A stretch of DNA of 64,000 bases, from positions 271,138-335,137 of the forward strand of contig NZ_JALIQS010000006.1 in assembly GCF_024704725.1 (NCBI RefSeq), given 5' to 3'. This document shows, piece after piece, positions 19,959 to 31,986 of the stretch. Under the pieces are notes generated by a model. That model worked only from the letters and a program-made list of their open reading frames with translations, was not told the DNA's origin and ran no database searches. Position 1 is the stretch's first letter, and each line of letters opens with the position of its first letter. This stretch comes from Shinella sp. CPCC 101442 (lineage in GTDB: Bacteria; Pseudomonadota; Alphaproteobacteria; Rhizobiales; Rhizobiaceae). The translations under genes and the position numbers were made by a program.

Positions 19959-20894
19959 TCAGGCTCTTGGGTGGGCACGGTCATAAATTTCCAGCAGCCG
20001 CGCCGAATCGACGCCGGTATAGACCTGGGTCGTCGAGAGGCTGGCATGGCCGAGCAGTTCCTGGATCGTGCGGAGGTCTCCACCACCGGCCAAGAGATGG
20101 GTGGCAAAGGAGTGGCGCAATGCATGCGGCGTGGCGCTGTCCGGCAGGCCGAGCGCACCGCGCATCTTCTGCATCTCGCGCTGGATGATGGCTGGCTGCA
20201 ACGGTCCGCCGCGCGCGCCGCGAAAGAGCGGCCTGTCGGCGCCGAGCGGGAAGGGGCAGAGCTTGATGTAGTCCTCCACACCGGTTCGGGCGGGAGCGAT
20301 CAGCGGCACGATGCGCATCTTGTCGCCCTTGCCGGTGATGCGCAGCGACGTGGGCGTGCCGGCAAAATCGGCCGGCGTCAGCGACAGGGCCTCGGAGATG
20401 CGCAGGCCGCATCCGTAGAGCAGCGTGAGCACGGCGGCATTGCGCAGGCGGATCCAGGGTTCCTCGGCCAACTGCTCATGGGCATCGACGACGGCGATGG
20501 CCTGGCGATCGGAGAGCGGTTTCGGCAGGGATTTAGGCTGTTTGGGCGAGCGCACGGCGGACGCACCGGCGGCATTGGCGAGGCCCCTGCGCTCGAGATG
20601 GCGCAGGAACGAGCGCAGGCCGGCAAGACCGCGGCCGAGCGTGCGCGCCCCCGCGCCATCGCGGCGGCGGGCGGCGAGGAAGCCGCGCAGGTCCGCCGGG
20701 CGCAGGTTGCCGATATCCTTGAGGCGGGCGGGGGCGGCGAGATGTCCGGTGAGGAAGGCGAGGAACTGGCGTGTGTCCCGCTCATAGGCGTCCAACGTGT
20801 GGCCGGCGAGACGGCGTTCGTCGGCGAGCGATGCCAGCCAGGCCTGGCGCTCGGCCATGAGCGTGGGGTCGGCGATGATGAGAAGTTCGGTCAT
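19959..20894 (-). CDS. xerC: Tyrosine recombinase XerC
   Basis: 311 residues. With XerD it resolves chromosome dimers at dif. The N-terminal SAM-like core-binding domain (about 10-105) is followed by the catalytic domain with all expected residues: Arg165 in GLRISEAL, Lys189 in GKGDKMRIVPL, His257 and Arg260 in HALRHSFATHLL, His283 in LGHAS, and the nucleophile Tyr292 in VYTG. It is a chromosomal housekeeping recombinase, not a phage integrase, since no attachment sites or phage genes are nearby. It is divergent from the AAA ATPase gene. Confidence 0.96.
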   Translation of the reverse strand: MTELLIIADPTLMAERQAWLASLADERRLAGHTLDAYERDTRQFLAFLTGHLAAPARLKDIGNLRPADLRGFLAARRRDGAGARTLGRGLAGLRSFLRHLERRGLANAAGASAVRSPKQPKSLPKPLSDRQAIAVVDAHEQLAEEPWIRLRNAAVLTLLYGCGLRISEALSLTPADFAGTPTSLRITGKGDKMRIVPLIAPARTGVEDYIKLCPFPLGADRPLFRGARGGPLQPAIIQREMQKMRGALGLPDSATPHALRHSFATHLLAGGGDLRTIQELLGHASLSTTQVYTGVDSARLLEIYDRAHPRA

Positions 20895-20995
20895 GTCCTG
20901 CCTTCGATGTTCATCGCAGGATCGGCGATTTGCGTTAGGGCTTTGCTAACATTCGCCCCGAGGGTCTGGGCAGACCGGGCCGCCTTCCTCTAGAC

Positions 20996-22180
20996 ATGGT
21001 GGCCTGTATAGAGAGCGCGTTGTTCACGAAGCCCGGTAAGATCATGCTGCTGCGTTCCATGTCCGCCGAAAACTACCGTTCGCTGCGCTCGATCCGCATG
21101 GATCTCGGGCGGGTAAATCTCTTTGTCGGCGAGAACGGTGCGGGCAAGTCCAACCTCTACCGCTCGCTGCAACTGGTTCAGGCGGCGGTGCGCGGGACCT
21201 TTGCGCAGGAGATCGCGGCGGAGGGCGGCATGGCCTCGGCGCTGTGGACCGGCAAGCGGCGGGCGAACGATCCGGTGCGCATCCGTCTCGAAACCGAATT
21301 GCTCGACGAGGATCGGGCGATCACCTTCCGCTACCGCGTCGAGGCAGGGCTGCGGCCGCCGAAGGCTGCGGCCGGCTTCGCCTTCGAGCCGCAGGTGAAG
21401 GCCGAGGAACTGAGCATCGAGACCGGCCGCCGGCCGGTGACGGTCATGAAACGCTCGGGACCAGGCATCATGGTGCGCGACGAAAACGGCCGAATGGCCG
21501 AGTATCCGGAACAGGCGATGACCTCGGAAACGGCCATCGCGCTTTTGGGCGATGCCGGACACTACCCCGAGATCGGCACTTTTCGCCGGGCGGTCTCGCA
21601 ATGGCGCTTCTTCCATGGTTTTCGGTCCGACCGCGATTCGGCGCTGCGCCAGCCCTGCCTTGCCGTCACCGCGCCGCTGCTCGACCAGGACGGCGCGAAC
21701 ATGGCGGCGGTTTTTGCCACGCTGACCTGGACGCGCGAGGATACGATCGATCTCGACCGGGCCGTCGCCGATGCTTTTGGCGGCGCGCGGCTCACCGTGC
21801 CGGAACCGGAGGAGTTCGCTTCCTATGGCCTGACCTTCCCGCAGTTTCCGCAGCGCGTCTTCCAGCCGCGCGAGCTTTCCGACGGGCAGATCCGCTTTCT
21901 TGCGCTTGCCGCGGCCCTTCTCTCCTATCGCACGCCGCCGTTGATCGCGCTCAACGAACCGGAGGCGAGCCTCCATCCCGACATGCTGCCGCCGCTTGCC
22001 GAAATGATCGCGCGGGCGGCGCAGTCGAGCCAGCTCTGGATCGTGACCCATTCCGAGCGGCTGGCGCAGGAGGTGGAAACACGCTGCGGCGTCAGGGCAA
22101 AACGCGTCGTGCGCAATGACGGCGCGACCTGGATCGACGGCATGCGGCTGACCGGCGCGATGGATGACGATGACGAATGA
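20996..22180 (+). CDS. AAA_21-type SMC/RecF-like ATPase
   Basis: 394 residues from ATG 20996; ATG 21044 (after GGTAAG) would remove 16 residues and is about as likely. Walker A is VGENGAGKSNLYRSL (44-58), the ABC-type signature RELSDGQIRFLALA and Walker B LIALNEPEASLHPDML lie near residues 300-328, and a switch histidine is in WIVTHSERL. There is no TOPRIM nuclease domain, unlike OLD nucleases. The function is unknown; it could be DNA repair or a chromosomal relic of a defence ATPase. No partner nuclease lies next to it; priA follows after 70 bases. Confidence 0.85.
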   Translation: MVACIESALFTKPGKIMLLRSMSAENYRSLRSIRMDLGRVNLFVGENGAGKSNLYRSLQLVQAAVRGTFAQEIAAEGGMASALWTGKRRANDPVRIRLETELLDEDRAITFRYRVEAGLRPPKAAAGFAFEPQVKAEELSIETGRRPVTVMKRSGPGIMVRDENGRMAEYPEQAMTSETAIALLGDAGHYPEIGTFRRAVSQWRFFHGFRSDRDSALRQPCLAVTAPLLDQDGANMAAVFATLTWTREDTIDLDRAVADAFGGARLTVPEPEEFASYGLTFPQFPQRVFQPRELSDGQIRFLALAAALLSYRTPPLIALNEPEASLHPDMLPPLAEMIARAAQSSQLWIVTHSERLAQEVETRCGVRAKRVVRNDGATWIDGMRLTGAMDDDDE

Positions 22181-22250
22181 CCATGACGAATGACGGGGCT
22201 GCCATCTTTGCGGTTTTCTTCCCGCGGTCGCGGAGGCATCTTCGCGGGCA

Positions 22251-24455
22251 ATGAGCAGCGATTCGACCAATCTTTTCGGGGACAGGCTTTTCCCGCGCAC
22301 GGTGCCCGTCATGGTGCCGGTGCCTACACCCGTGCCCTATTCCTATACGGTGCCCGAAGACATGGCCGTCCAGCCCGGCTCCATCGTGCAGGTGCCGCTC
22401 GGGCCGCGCCTCGTGCCCGGTGTCGTCTGGGACGGCGGCGATGACGGCAAGGTCGATCCGAAGAAGCTGCGACCGATCGAAAAAGTGTTCGATTGCCCGC
22501 CGCTCTCCAAGGAGATGCGCGATTTCCTCGACTGGGTTTCAGCCTATACGGTGACGCCGCCGGGTCTCGTCACCCGCATGGCGCTGCGCGCGCCGACGGC
22601 GTTCGATCCTGAACCGATGATCGAGGGCCTGCGTTTTACCGGTCATCGGCCGGAGCGGCTGACGAGCGCACGTGAGCGCGTGCTGGAGATGATCGAGGAT
22701 GGCGTTCCCTGGACCAAGTCCGGTCTTGCCCATGCGTCGGGCACGTCGACGAGCGTCATCGACGGGCTGATGAAGCAGGGCACGTTCGAAACCGTCTTCC
22801 TGCCGCCGCCGCCGGTGGTCGCGGCACCCGATCCGGACTATGCCGCGCCACGGCTCGAAGGGCCGCAGACGGACAGCGCGGCCGAGCTGGTGGAGAGCGT
22901 CCAGAAGGGTGTCTTCTCCGTCTCGCTGATCGACGGCATTACCGGTTCGGGCAAGACGGAGGTCTATTTCGAAGCGATCGCCGAGACGCTCAGGCGCGGC
23001 AGGCAGGTGCTCATCCTGTTGCCGGAAATCGCGCTGACAGCGAGTTTCCTCGAACGGTTTCACGACCGCTTCGGCGCAAAACCCGCCGAATGGCATTCGG
23101 ATCTCGCGCCCCGAATGCGCGAACGCGTCTGGCGGCAGGTGACGACGGGGGATGTGCGGGTGGTGGCGGGCGCGCGCTCGGCGCTGTTCCTGCCCTTCGA
23201 AAACCTCGGCCTCATCATTGTCGATGAAGAGCATGACCCCGCCTACAAGCAGGAAGACCGCGTCTTCTACAATGCCCGCGACATGGCGGTGGTGCGCGCG
23301 CGCATCGGCGATTTTCCGGCCGTGCTCGTTTCGGCGACGCCATCCGTCGAAAGCCGGGTCAACAGCGATGTCGGACGCTACCGCAAGCTGCACCTGCCGA
23401 CACGCTATGGCGATGCGGCGCTGCCGGACCTGCATCTTGTCGACATGCGCCGCCATCCACCGGCGCGTGGCGGCTTCCTGTCGCCGATCCTGCTGCGCGG
23501 CATCCAGCGCACCATCGAGAAGCAGGAGCAGTCGTTGCTCTTCCTTAACAGGCGCGGTTATGCGCCGCTGACGCTCTGCCGGGTTTGCGGTCATCGCTTC
23601 CAGTGCCCGCAGTGCTCGAGCTGGCTGGTCGAGCACCGGTTCCGCGGCCAGATCCAGTGCCATCATTGCGGCTATGCCGAGCGCACGCCGGAAGCCTGCC
23701 CGGAATGCGGCACCTTCGATCATCTCGCCGCCTGCGGGCCGGGCGTGGAGCGCATCGCGGAAGAGGTTGAGAAGCATTTTCCCGAGGCGCGCACCATCGT
23801 GCTCTCTTCCGACCTGATGGGCGTGAAGCGCCTCCGGCTGGAGCTGGAGGCAATCGCGCGGGGCGAGGCGGATATCGTGATCGGCACCCAGCTCGTCGCC
23901 AAGGGGCATAATTTCCCGCTGATGTCGCTGGTCGGCGTTGTCGACGCCGATCTCGGCCTTGCCAACGGTGATCCGCGTGCGGCGGAGCGGACCTTCCAGT
24001 TGCTTTCGCAGGTGACGGGCCGTGCGGGGCGTTCCGGCCTCAAGAGCCACGGCCTCATCCAGACCTACCAGCCGGCGCATCCGGTGATGCAGGCGATCGT
24101 CTCGGGCGATGCGCAGGCTTTTTACGATCGCGAGATCGGCGAGCGGGAAAAGGCCTTGTTGCCGCCGTTCGGCCGGCTCGCCTCGGTCATCGTGTCCGCC
24201 GACAGTCGTGCCGAGGCGGAGACGCATGCGCGCGGGCTGCGGCAGGCCGCGCCCCAGGTCTCCGGTATTTCGATCCTCGGGCCGGCGGAGGCGCCGCTTG
24301 CGCTCGTGCGCGGCCGCCATCGTTTCCGTCTATTGGTGCATGGCCGTCGCAACAGCGATATGCAGACGTTTCTGCGCACCATGCTCGCCAATGGGCCAAA
24401 GGAACGCGCCTCGCTACAGGTGCAGCTCGACATCGACCCACAAAGCTTCCTCTAG
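22251..24455 (+). CDS. priA: Primosomal protein N', replication-restart helicase
   Basis: 734 residues, full length. It restarts stalled replication forks and loads the replicative helicase. The N-terminal 3'-DNA-binding domain (PVPTPVPYSYTVPED) is followed by helicase motifs: Walker A GITGSGKTEVYFEAI, the DEEH box IVDEEHDPAYKQED, SATPSVES and GTQLVAKGHNFP. The zinc module has eight cysteines in the order CRVC, CPQC, CHHC, CPEC. The C-terminal domain is complete. Confidence 0.98.
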   Translation: MSSDSTNLFGDRLFPRTVPVMVPVPTPVPYSYTVPEDMAVQPGSIVQVPLGPRLVPGVVWDGGDDGKVDPKKLRPIEKVFDCPPLSKEMRDFLDWVSAYTVTPPGLVTRMALRAPTAFDPEPMIEGLRFTGHRPERLTSARERVLEMIEDGVPWTKSGLAHASGTSTSVIDGLMKQGTFETVFLPPPPVVAAPDPDYAAPRLEGPQTDSAAELVESVQKGVFSVSLIDGITGSGKTEVYFEAIAETLRRGRQVLILLPEIALTASFLERFHDRFGAKPAEWHSDLAPRMRERVWRQVTTGDVRVVAGARSALFLPFENLGLIIVDEEHDPAYKQEDRVFYNARDMAVVRARIGDFPAVLVSATPSVESRVNSDVGRYRKLHLPTRYGDAALPDLHLVDMRRHPPARGGFLSPILLRGIQRTIEKQEQSLLFLNRRGYAPLTLCRVCGHRFQCPQCSSWLVEHRFRGQIQCHHCGYAERTPEACPECGTFDHLAACGPGVERIAEEVEKHFPEARTIVLSSDLMGVKRLRLELEAIARGEADIVIGTQLVAKGHNFPLMSLVGVVDADLGLANGDPRAAERTFQLLSQVTGRAGRSGLKSHGLIQTYQPAHPVMQAIVSGDAQAFYDREIGEREKALLPPFGRLASVIVSADSRAEAETHARGLRQAAPQVSGISILGPAEAPLALVRGRHRFRLLVHGRRNSDMQTFLRTMLANGPKERASLQVQLDIDPQSFL

Positions 24456-24558
24456 GGCGCGTGGTTAACAAAGAACTGTGCGAAGTTTTCCCGTCCGCTT
24501 CTGCCAGTCTTGCGGCTGTGCGATAGAGGGCGGCGAGCAGTTCCGGAGAGAGACCCAG

Positions 24559-24942
24559 ATGGAATTCTACATCCCCACCGAGACCGGCGAGTTGCTCGCC
24601 TTCTGTGCGGCCATCGTCACGGGGCTTATCGGCCTGTTCGGTCTCTTCGCGCCGGGTATCGCTCTCAAGCTTGCGGGGCTCCAGCCGAAGGACGTCAGTC
24701 GTGAAGGTTTCGCCTTCGTGCGGTCGGCTGGCGGCTTCTACGCGGGCCTTGCCATCGTTGCGCTGCTCATGGCGCAGAGCTGGATCTACATGGCGATCGG
24801 CGGCGGCTTTGCGCTTGCTGCTTTCGGCCGAATTCTCTCGCTGATGTCGGACGGTTCGTTCAGCGCCAAGAACCTTCTGGTGCTCGTCGTGCAGGTGGTG
24901 CTTGCCGCCTTGCCGCTCGGCTATGCCTTCGGCTTCCTCTGA
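24559..24942 (+). CDS. Small inner-membrane protein, possibly DUF4345
   Basis: 127 residues from the ATG at 24559, preceded by CGGAGAG. About four membrane spans (about 15-36, 50-72, 74-90 and 105-125) with few polar residues. The FVRSAGGFYAGLAIVALL segment resembles DUF4345 proteins, but this assignment is tentative. An upstream in-frame start at 24478 adds a cysteine-containing leader without a good ribosome-binding site and is rejected. It sits between priA and atpH, a usual rhizobial location; a link to ATP synthase is unproven. Confidence 0.7.
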   Translation: MEFYIPTETGELLAFCAAIVTGLIGLFGLFAPGIALKLAGLQPKDVSREGFAFVRSAGGFYAGLAIVALLMAQSWIYMAIGGGFALAAFGRILSLMSDGSFSAKNLLVLVVQVVLAALPLGYAFGFL

Positions 24943-25203
24943 GGGAAAAGCGGCGTTTTCCGCTCCGTCTGCGCCTGAACATAGTTCGCGCAGTCAACTT
25001 TTGCTCCGACTGTGGCCGACTTATGGCGCATTCCTGCGTCCGGCGTGTTGCGAGTCCCGGTTTCCTATGCTAGACGAACCGCGAAATTCAGAAAAAACGG
25101 GCGAAAACGCCTGTGGGCGCTGAAAATTACAGCAACGATTTCAGGGATTTAGGACCGTAGCCTCGCTACTGCCCTGTTTCTTGAATGAAAAGAAGAGAAG
25201 CTT
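24943..25203. other. Leader region of the atp operon
   Basis: 261 bases. It should contain the atpH promoter. The best match is TTGCGA at 25048-25053 with TAGACG at 25071-25076 (17-base spacer), which is weak. A small GGAAAA/TTTTCC stem lies just after the upstream gene (24944-24961) and could end its transcript. I see no gene here. Confidence 0.3.
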
Positions 25204-25770
25204 GTGCCCGTGGCAGACACATCCCAGCTCGTTTCCGGTGTTGCAGAAAGATACGCGTCTTCGCTTTTCGACCTCGCGCAGGAAGCTGGCTCCGCTGCCA
25301 GCGTCGGCGCCGATCTCGACCGTTTTCAGGCCCTGATCGACGAGAGTGAAGACCTGAAGCGGCTGATCGTCAGCCCCGTCTTCTCCGCCGAAGATCAGAC
25401 CAAGGCCATTTCCGCCGTTGCCGCCAAGGCCGGCATCACGGGTCTCGTGGCAAACTTCCTCAAGGTGGTTGCGTCGAATCGTCGCCTGTTCGCCGTCCCC
25501 GGCATGATCAAGGCGTACCGCATCATCGCGGCCCGCGCCCGCGGCGAAATCACGGCCGATGTCACTTCGGCCCATGCGCTCACCGCAGCGCAGGAAACAG
25601 AATTGAAGGCGGCGCTGAAAGGCGTCACCGGCAAAGACGTGACGATTGCCGTCACCGTCGACCCGTCCATTCTCGGTGGCCTGATCGTCAAGGTGGGATC
25701 CCGCCAGATCGACACGTCCCTTCGCACCAAACTCTCTACTCTTAAGCTTGCACTGAAAGAGGTCGGCTGA
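25204..25770 (+). CDS. atpH: ATP synthase F1 delta subunit
   Basis: 188 residues starting with GTG at 25204, downstream of GAAGAGAAG; a second GTG two codons later is possible. Delta is part of the peripheral stalk joining F1 to the b subunits. The OSCP/delta family is shown by [13 protein letters not shown] near the N-terminus, the helical middle, and the C-terminal [22 protein letters not shown] region. It is the first gene of atpHAGDC; the F0 genes are not in the window, as is normal for alphaproteobacteria. Its stop overlaps the atpA start by one base. Confidence 0.97.
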   Translation: MPVADTSQLVSGVAERYASSLFDLAQEAGSAASVGADLDRFQALIDESEDLKRLIVSPVFSAEDQTKAISAVAAKAGITGLVANFLKVVASNRRLFAVPGMIKAYRIIAARARGEITADVTSAHALTAAQETELKAALKGVTGKDVTIAVTVDPSILGGLIVKVGSRQIDTSLRTKLSTLKLALKEVG

Positions 25771-27299
25771 TGGATATCCGCGCCGCGGAAATTTCCGCAA
25801 TTCTCAAAGATCAGATCAAAAATTTCGGCAAAGAGGCGGAAGTCTCGGAAGTCGGCCAGGTGCTTTCCGTCGGTGACGGTATCGCCCGCGTTTACGGCCT
25901 CGACAATGTCCAGGCCGGCGAAATGGTCGAGTTCCCCGGTGGCATCCGTGGCATGGCCCTGAACCTGGAAAGCGACAACGTCGGTGTCGTTATCTTCGGT
26001 TCAGACCGTGACATCAAGGAAGGCGACACCGTCAAGCGTACCGGCGCCATCGTGGACGTGCCGGTCGGTCCGGAACTGCTCGGCCGCGTCGTCGACGCGC
26101 TTGGCAACCCGATCGACGGCAAGGGCCCGATCAATGCCAAGCAGCGCTCGCGCGTTGACGTCAAGGCTCCGGGCATCATCCCGCGCAAGTCGGTGCATGA
26201 GCCGATGTCGACCGGCCTCAAGGCCATCGACGCCCTCATCCCGGTCGGCCGCGGCCAGCGCGAGCTGGTCATCGGCGACCGCCAGACCGGCAAGACCGCG
26301 ATCATCCTGGACGCGATCCTGAACCAGAAGGCGATCCACGACAACGGCCCGGACGCTGAGAAGCTGTACTGCGTCTACGTCGCTATCGGCCAGAAGCGTT
26401 CGACGGTTGCCCAGTTCGTTAAGGTTCTCGAAGAGCGTGGCGCTCTGCAGTACTCGATCATCGTTGCTGCGACCGCCTCCGACCCGGCGCCGATGCAGTA
26501 TCTCGCGCCGTTCGCCGGTTGCGCGATGGGCGAATACTTCCGTGACAACGGCAAGCACGCCCTCATCGGTTACGACGACCTTTCCAAGCAGGCCGTTTCC
26601 TACCGCCAGATGTCGCTCCTGCTGCGCCGCCCGCCGGGCCGCGAAGCTTACCCGGGCGACGTTTTCTACCTGCATTCGCGTCTCCTCGAGCGCGCTGCAA
26701 AGCTCAACGACGACATGGGCGCTGGCTCGCTGACGGCTCTGCCGGTCATCGAAACCCAGGGTAACGACGTGTCGGCGTTCATCCCGACCAACGTGATCTC
26801 GATCACCGACGGCCAGATCTTCCTTGAAACGGACCTGTTCTACCAGGGTATCCGCCCGGCCGTTAACGTCGGTCTGTCGGTATCCCGCGTGGGCTCGGCC
26901 GCTCAGATCAAGGCGATGAAGCAGGTCGCCGGCTCGATCAAGGGCGAACTCGCCCAGTACCGCGAAATGGCAGCTTTCGCCCAGTTCGGCTCGGACCTCG
27001 ACGCCGCAACGCAGCGCCTGCTGAACCGCGGCGCACGCCTGACCGAACTCCTGAAGCAGCCGCAATTCTCGCCGCTGAAGACGGAAGAACAGGTCGCGGT
27101 CATCTTCGCGGGCGTCAACGGTTACCTCGACAAGCTTCCGGTCGCTCAGGTCGGCAAGTTCGAGCAGGGCCTGCTGGCGTATATGCGCTCCGAGGGTAAG
27201 GCTATCCTCGACGCGATCCGCACGGACAAGTCGATCAGCGATGACACGAAGGGCAAGCTCAAGGCTGCCATCGACGCCTTCGCCAAGACCTTCGGCTGA
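25770..27299 (+). CDS. atpA: ATP synthase F1 alpha subunit
   Basis: 509 residues. A non-catalytic nucleotide-binding subunit of the alpha3-beta3 hexamer. The P-loop is GDRQTGKT at 169-176, and the subunit signature is [17 protein letters not shown]. The N-terminus [16 protein letters not shown] matches the segment that contacts delta. It is cotranslated with atpH (overlapping TGATG). A perfect 12-base hairpin lies in the 116-base gap before atpG. Confidence 0.99.
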   Translation: MDIRAAEISAILKDQIKNFGKEAEVSEVGQVLSVGDGIARVYGLDNVQAGEMVEFPGGIRGMALNLESDNVGVVIFGSDRDIKEGDTVKRTGAIVDVPVGPELLGRVVDALGNPIDGKGPINAKQRSRVDVKAPGIIPRKSVHEPMSTGLKAIDALIPVGRGQRELVIGDRQTGKTAIILDAILNQKAIHDNGPDAEKLYCVYVAIGQKRSTVAQFVKVLEERGALQYSIIVAATASDPAPMQYLAPFAGCAMGEYFRDNGKHALIGYDDLSKQAVSYRQMSLLLRRPPGREAYPGDVFYLHSRLLERAAKLNDDMGAGSLTALPVIETQGNDVSAFIPTNVISITDGQIFLETDLFYQGIRPAVNVGLSVSRVGSAAQIKAMKQVAGSIKGELAQYREMAAFAQFGSDLDAATQRLLNRGARLTELLKQPQFSPLKTEEQVAVIFAGVNGYLDKLPVAQVGKFEQGLLAYMRSEGKAILDAIRTDKSISDDTKGKLKAAIDAFAKTFG

Positions 27300-27312
27300 G
27301 GCTGACGGTTCC

Positions 27313-27342
27313 GTGCCTTCGCGCTGACAAGCGCGAAGGCAC
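27313..27342 (+). other. 12-base perfect hairpin between atpA and atpG
   Basis: GTGCCTTCGCGC, loop TGACAA, GCGCGAAGGCAC, starting 14 bases after the atpA stop. The following CCCCGAATTTTGG holds only a short T-run. Because atpG, D and C follow on the same strand, this is more likely a 3'-end-protecting or processing structure, or a partial terminator that tunes subunit ratio, than a full terminator. Confidence 0.6.
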
Positions 27343-27415
27343 CCCGAATTTTGGATTTGACGCATGATCCGCCCCGGAAACAAACCGGGGGCTCGTGTTA
27401 CAGGACGGAAAACGG

Positions 27416-29850
<2,435 letters not shown>

Positions 29851-29857
29851 TGAACTT

Positions 29858-29880
29858 TGGGCGCCCGCAACGGGCGCCCA
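29858..29880 (+). other. 10-base perfect hairpin between atpD and atpC
   Basis: TGGGCGCCCG, loop CAA, CGGGCGCCCA, beginning 8 bases after the atpD stop. TTCCTGACC follows, not a T-run. This is the second intercistronic hairpin of the operon and may protect the atpD message end or reduce transcription into atpC. Confidence 0.6.
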
Positions 29881-29915
29881 TTCCTGACCGGATGAATGAC
29901 AAGAAGTGAATGGTC

Positions 29916-30323
29916 ATGGCTGACAATTTCAATTTTGAACTCGTCTCCCCCGAGCGCCTGCTGGTTTCCGGCAGCGTCAGCGAAGTCGTCATTCCGGCGA
30001 CCGAGGGCGAGATGACCGTCATGGCCCACCATGCGCCGACCATGACGACGATCAAGCCGGGTGTCGTCACCGTGAAGTTCGCGGATGGCCGCAAGGACCG
30101 CTACGTGGTCTTCGGCGGTTTCGCCGACATCGTCCCGACCGGCTGCACGCTGCTGGCCGAGTCCGCCGTTCCGGCCGATGAGGTCAAGAGCGACGAGATC
30201 ACCCGCCGCATCGAAGCCGCCCGCGCCGAACTGGCTCACGCCAAGTCCGACGACCAGAAGTTCGGCATCGAGACCTATCTCGCCGAACTGACGACGCTGC
30301 AGGGCATCGTCGTTCCGGTCTGA
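29916..30323 (+). CDS. atpC: ATP synthase F1 epsilon subunit
   Basis: 135 residues from the ATG at 29916 (MADNFNFELVSPERLL); an ATG two codons upstream (29910) is an alternative. Epsilon binds gamma and regulates ATPase activity. The N-terminal beta-sandwich contains VIPATEGEMTVMAHHAPTMT and the C-terminal helical hairpin starts DEITRRIEAARAELAHA. It is the last gene of atpHAGDC, and a strong terminator follows. Confidence 0.97.
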   Translation: MADNFNFELVSPERLLVSGSVSEVVIPATEGEMTVMAHHAPTMTTIKPGVVTVKFADGRKDRYVVFGGFADIVPTGCTLLAESAVPADEVKSDEITRRIEAARAELAHAKSDDQKFGIETYLAELTTLQGIVVPV

Positions 30324-30350
30324 TTTTTTTCGACCGACCTGCTGACATCG

Positions 30351-30375
30351 AACCCGCCTTTCCGGCGGGTTTTTT
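30351..30375 (+). terminator. Intrinsic terminator of the atp operon
   Basis: AACCCGCC, loop TTTCC, GGCGGGTT followed by TTTTTGTTG. An 8-base GC-rich stem with a proper T-run, 27 bases after atpC. This is one of the two clearest terminators in the window. Confidence 0.9.
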
Positions 30376-30551
30376 GTTGTCCGTCAAAAGCAGGCGTGCG
30401 TCGGAAGGTCCTCTTTACCTTGTCGTCAGGAAAACGCCTCCCGGTGAGACAACCTGAACGCGGGATTTGCTGTTTCTTTACGGCGTAGCGGGAGAGTAGC
30501 CGCACTATGCCGCCTGCCATGAAGGCGGGCCTTCGCGCAAGGACGAGGAAA

Positions 30552-31979
30552 ATGAGCAGCAAGATCGTACCCGTAATCATGGCCGGCGGTAAGGGCACGC
30601 GCCTGTGGCCCCTCTCGCGCTCGTCCGCACCGAAACAGTTCCTCGAATTCCTGGGCGACGCGACGCTGTTCCAGAAGACGCTGGCGCGTGTGGCCGACAA
30701 GGCGCTCTATGAGGCTCCTGTCGTCGTCACCAACAGCGATTTCCGTTTCCTCGTGGCCGAGCAGGCGCGCGCAGCGGAGATGGCGCTGGCCTCGATCCTG
30801 CTCGAGCCCGTCGCGCGCAACACGGCGCCGGCGCTCGCTGCGTCCGCCACGCTCATTTCCCGCCTGCATGGCGATCAGGCCATCATGCAGGTTCTCGCCT
30901 CCGATCACGAGATCGATGCCGACGCCACCTATTTCGACTGTATCGCCAAGGCGCGCACCGCCGCGGAAGCCGGGCGCCTCGTGACCTTCGGCATCACGCC
31001 GCACGAGCCCGCCACCGGCTACGGCTATATCGAGATCGGCGAGGATCTCGGCAATGGTGCCAATGCCGTGCGCCGCTTCGTCGAGAAACCGGATCGCGAC
31101 AAGGCTGCCGCGATGCTGGAGACGGGCGGTTATCTCTGGAACTCCGGCATGTTCATGCTGCCGGTCGGCCTGTTCCTGCGCGAGCTTCGCCAATATGCGC
31201 CGGAGGTGCTGGATGCTGCCGCCGAAGCGGTCGCCAAGGCGCAGCACGATCTTGATTTCGAACGTCTCGATGAGGTCGCGTTTGCCCGCGCGCCGGATAT
31301 TTCCGTCGACTATGCGATCTTCGAGAAGACGCCGATCGCCGCTGTCGTGCCCTCGCCCATCACCTGGTCCGACCTCGGCAGCTGGGATTCCGTTTGGAGG
31401 ACCGGCAAACAGGATGCGGCCGGCAATGTCGCCGACGGCAGCACGACCGTGCTCGACACCCGCAATTCGCTGGTCATCTCCCGCGACATTCATGTCGCCG
31501 TGCAGGGTCTCGACAATATCGCGGTCATCGCCAGCGAGGACGCGGTCTATGTCGGGCGCATGGAAGACAGCCAGAATGTCGGCAAGCTGGTGAAACATCT
31601 CGCGAGCCTGCCGAAGACGGCAAAGCTGACCGAGACGCACCCCACCGCCTATCGCCCCTGGGGCGGTTACACTTCCGTGCTGAACGGCGAGCGCTTCCAG
31701 GTGAAGCGCCTGTTCGTGACGCCGGGCAAGCGGCTGTCTCTCCAGAAGCATCACCACCGCTCTGAGCATTGGATCGTGGTGCGCGGCACGGCCGAAGTGA
31801 CGATCGGCGACAGGACGATCCCGCTGCGCGAAAACGAATCCGTCTATATCCCGCAGGGCGAACTGCATCGCCTCGCCAATCCCGGCAAGATCATGCTCGA
31901 ACTGATCGAGGTGCAGACCGGCTCCTATCTCGGCGAGGACGACATCATCCGCATCGAGGACGAGTTCGGCCGAGGCTGA
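30552..31979 (+). CDS. manC: Mannose-1-phosphate guanylyltransferase / mannose-6-phosphate isomerase
   Basis: 475 residues from the ATG at 30552, which follows GAGGAAA; an ATG 15 codons upstream (30507) would add a basic leader. The N-terminal nucleotidyltransferase domain has the GGKGTRLWPLSR signature (12-23) and the FVEKPDRDKA sugar-binding motif; the C-terminal cupin (from about 375) has the type II phosphomannose-isomerase motif QKHHHRSEHWIVV. It makes GDP-mannose for polysaccharide, LPS or glycolipid synthesis. It stands alone, without neighbouring glycosyltransferases. The 3' end is 7 bases from a convergent gene, whose coding end contains a UUCG-loop hairpin (CGCCGC-TTCG-GCGGCG, 31997-32012). 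Confidence 0.95.
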   Translation: MSSKIVPVIMAGGKGTRLWPLSRSSAPKQFLEFLGDATLFQKTLARVADKALYEAPVVVTNSDFRFLVAEQARAAEMALASILLEPVARNTAPALAASATLISRLHGDQAIMQVLASDHEIDADATYFDCIAKARTAAEAGRLVTFGITPHEPATGYGYIEIGEDLGNGANAVRRFVEKPDRDKAAAMLETGGYLWNSGMFMLPVGLFLRELRQYAPEVLDAAAEAVAKAQHDLDFERLDEVAFARAPDISVDYAIFEKTPIAAVVPSPITWSDLGSWDSVWRTGKQDAAGNVADGSTTVLDTRNSLVISRDIHVAVQGLDNIAVIASEDAVYVGRMEDSQNVGKLVKHLASLPKTAKLTETHPTAYRPWGGYTSVLNGERFQVKRLFVTPGKRLSLQKHHHRSEHWIVVRGTAEVTIGDRTIPLRENESVYIPQGELHRLANPGKIMLELIEVQTGSYLGEDDIIRIEDEFGRG

Positions 31980-31986
31980 ACCGCCA

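Noticed and set aside
19959..20894. XerC as a phage or island integrase
   Set aside because: It has housekeeping length and motifs, no tRNA or att repeats nearby, and no phage genes.
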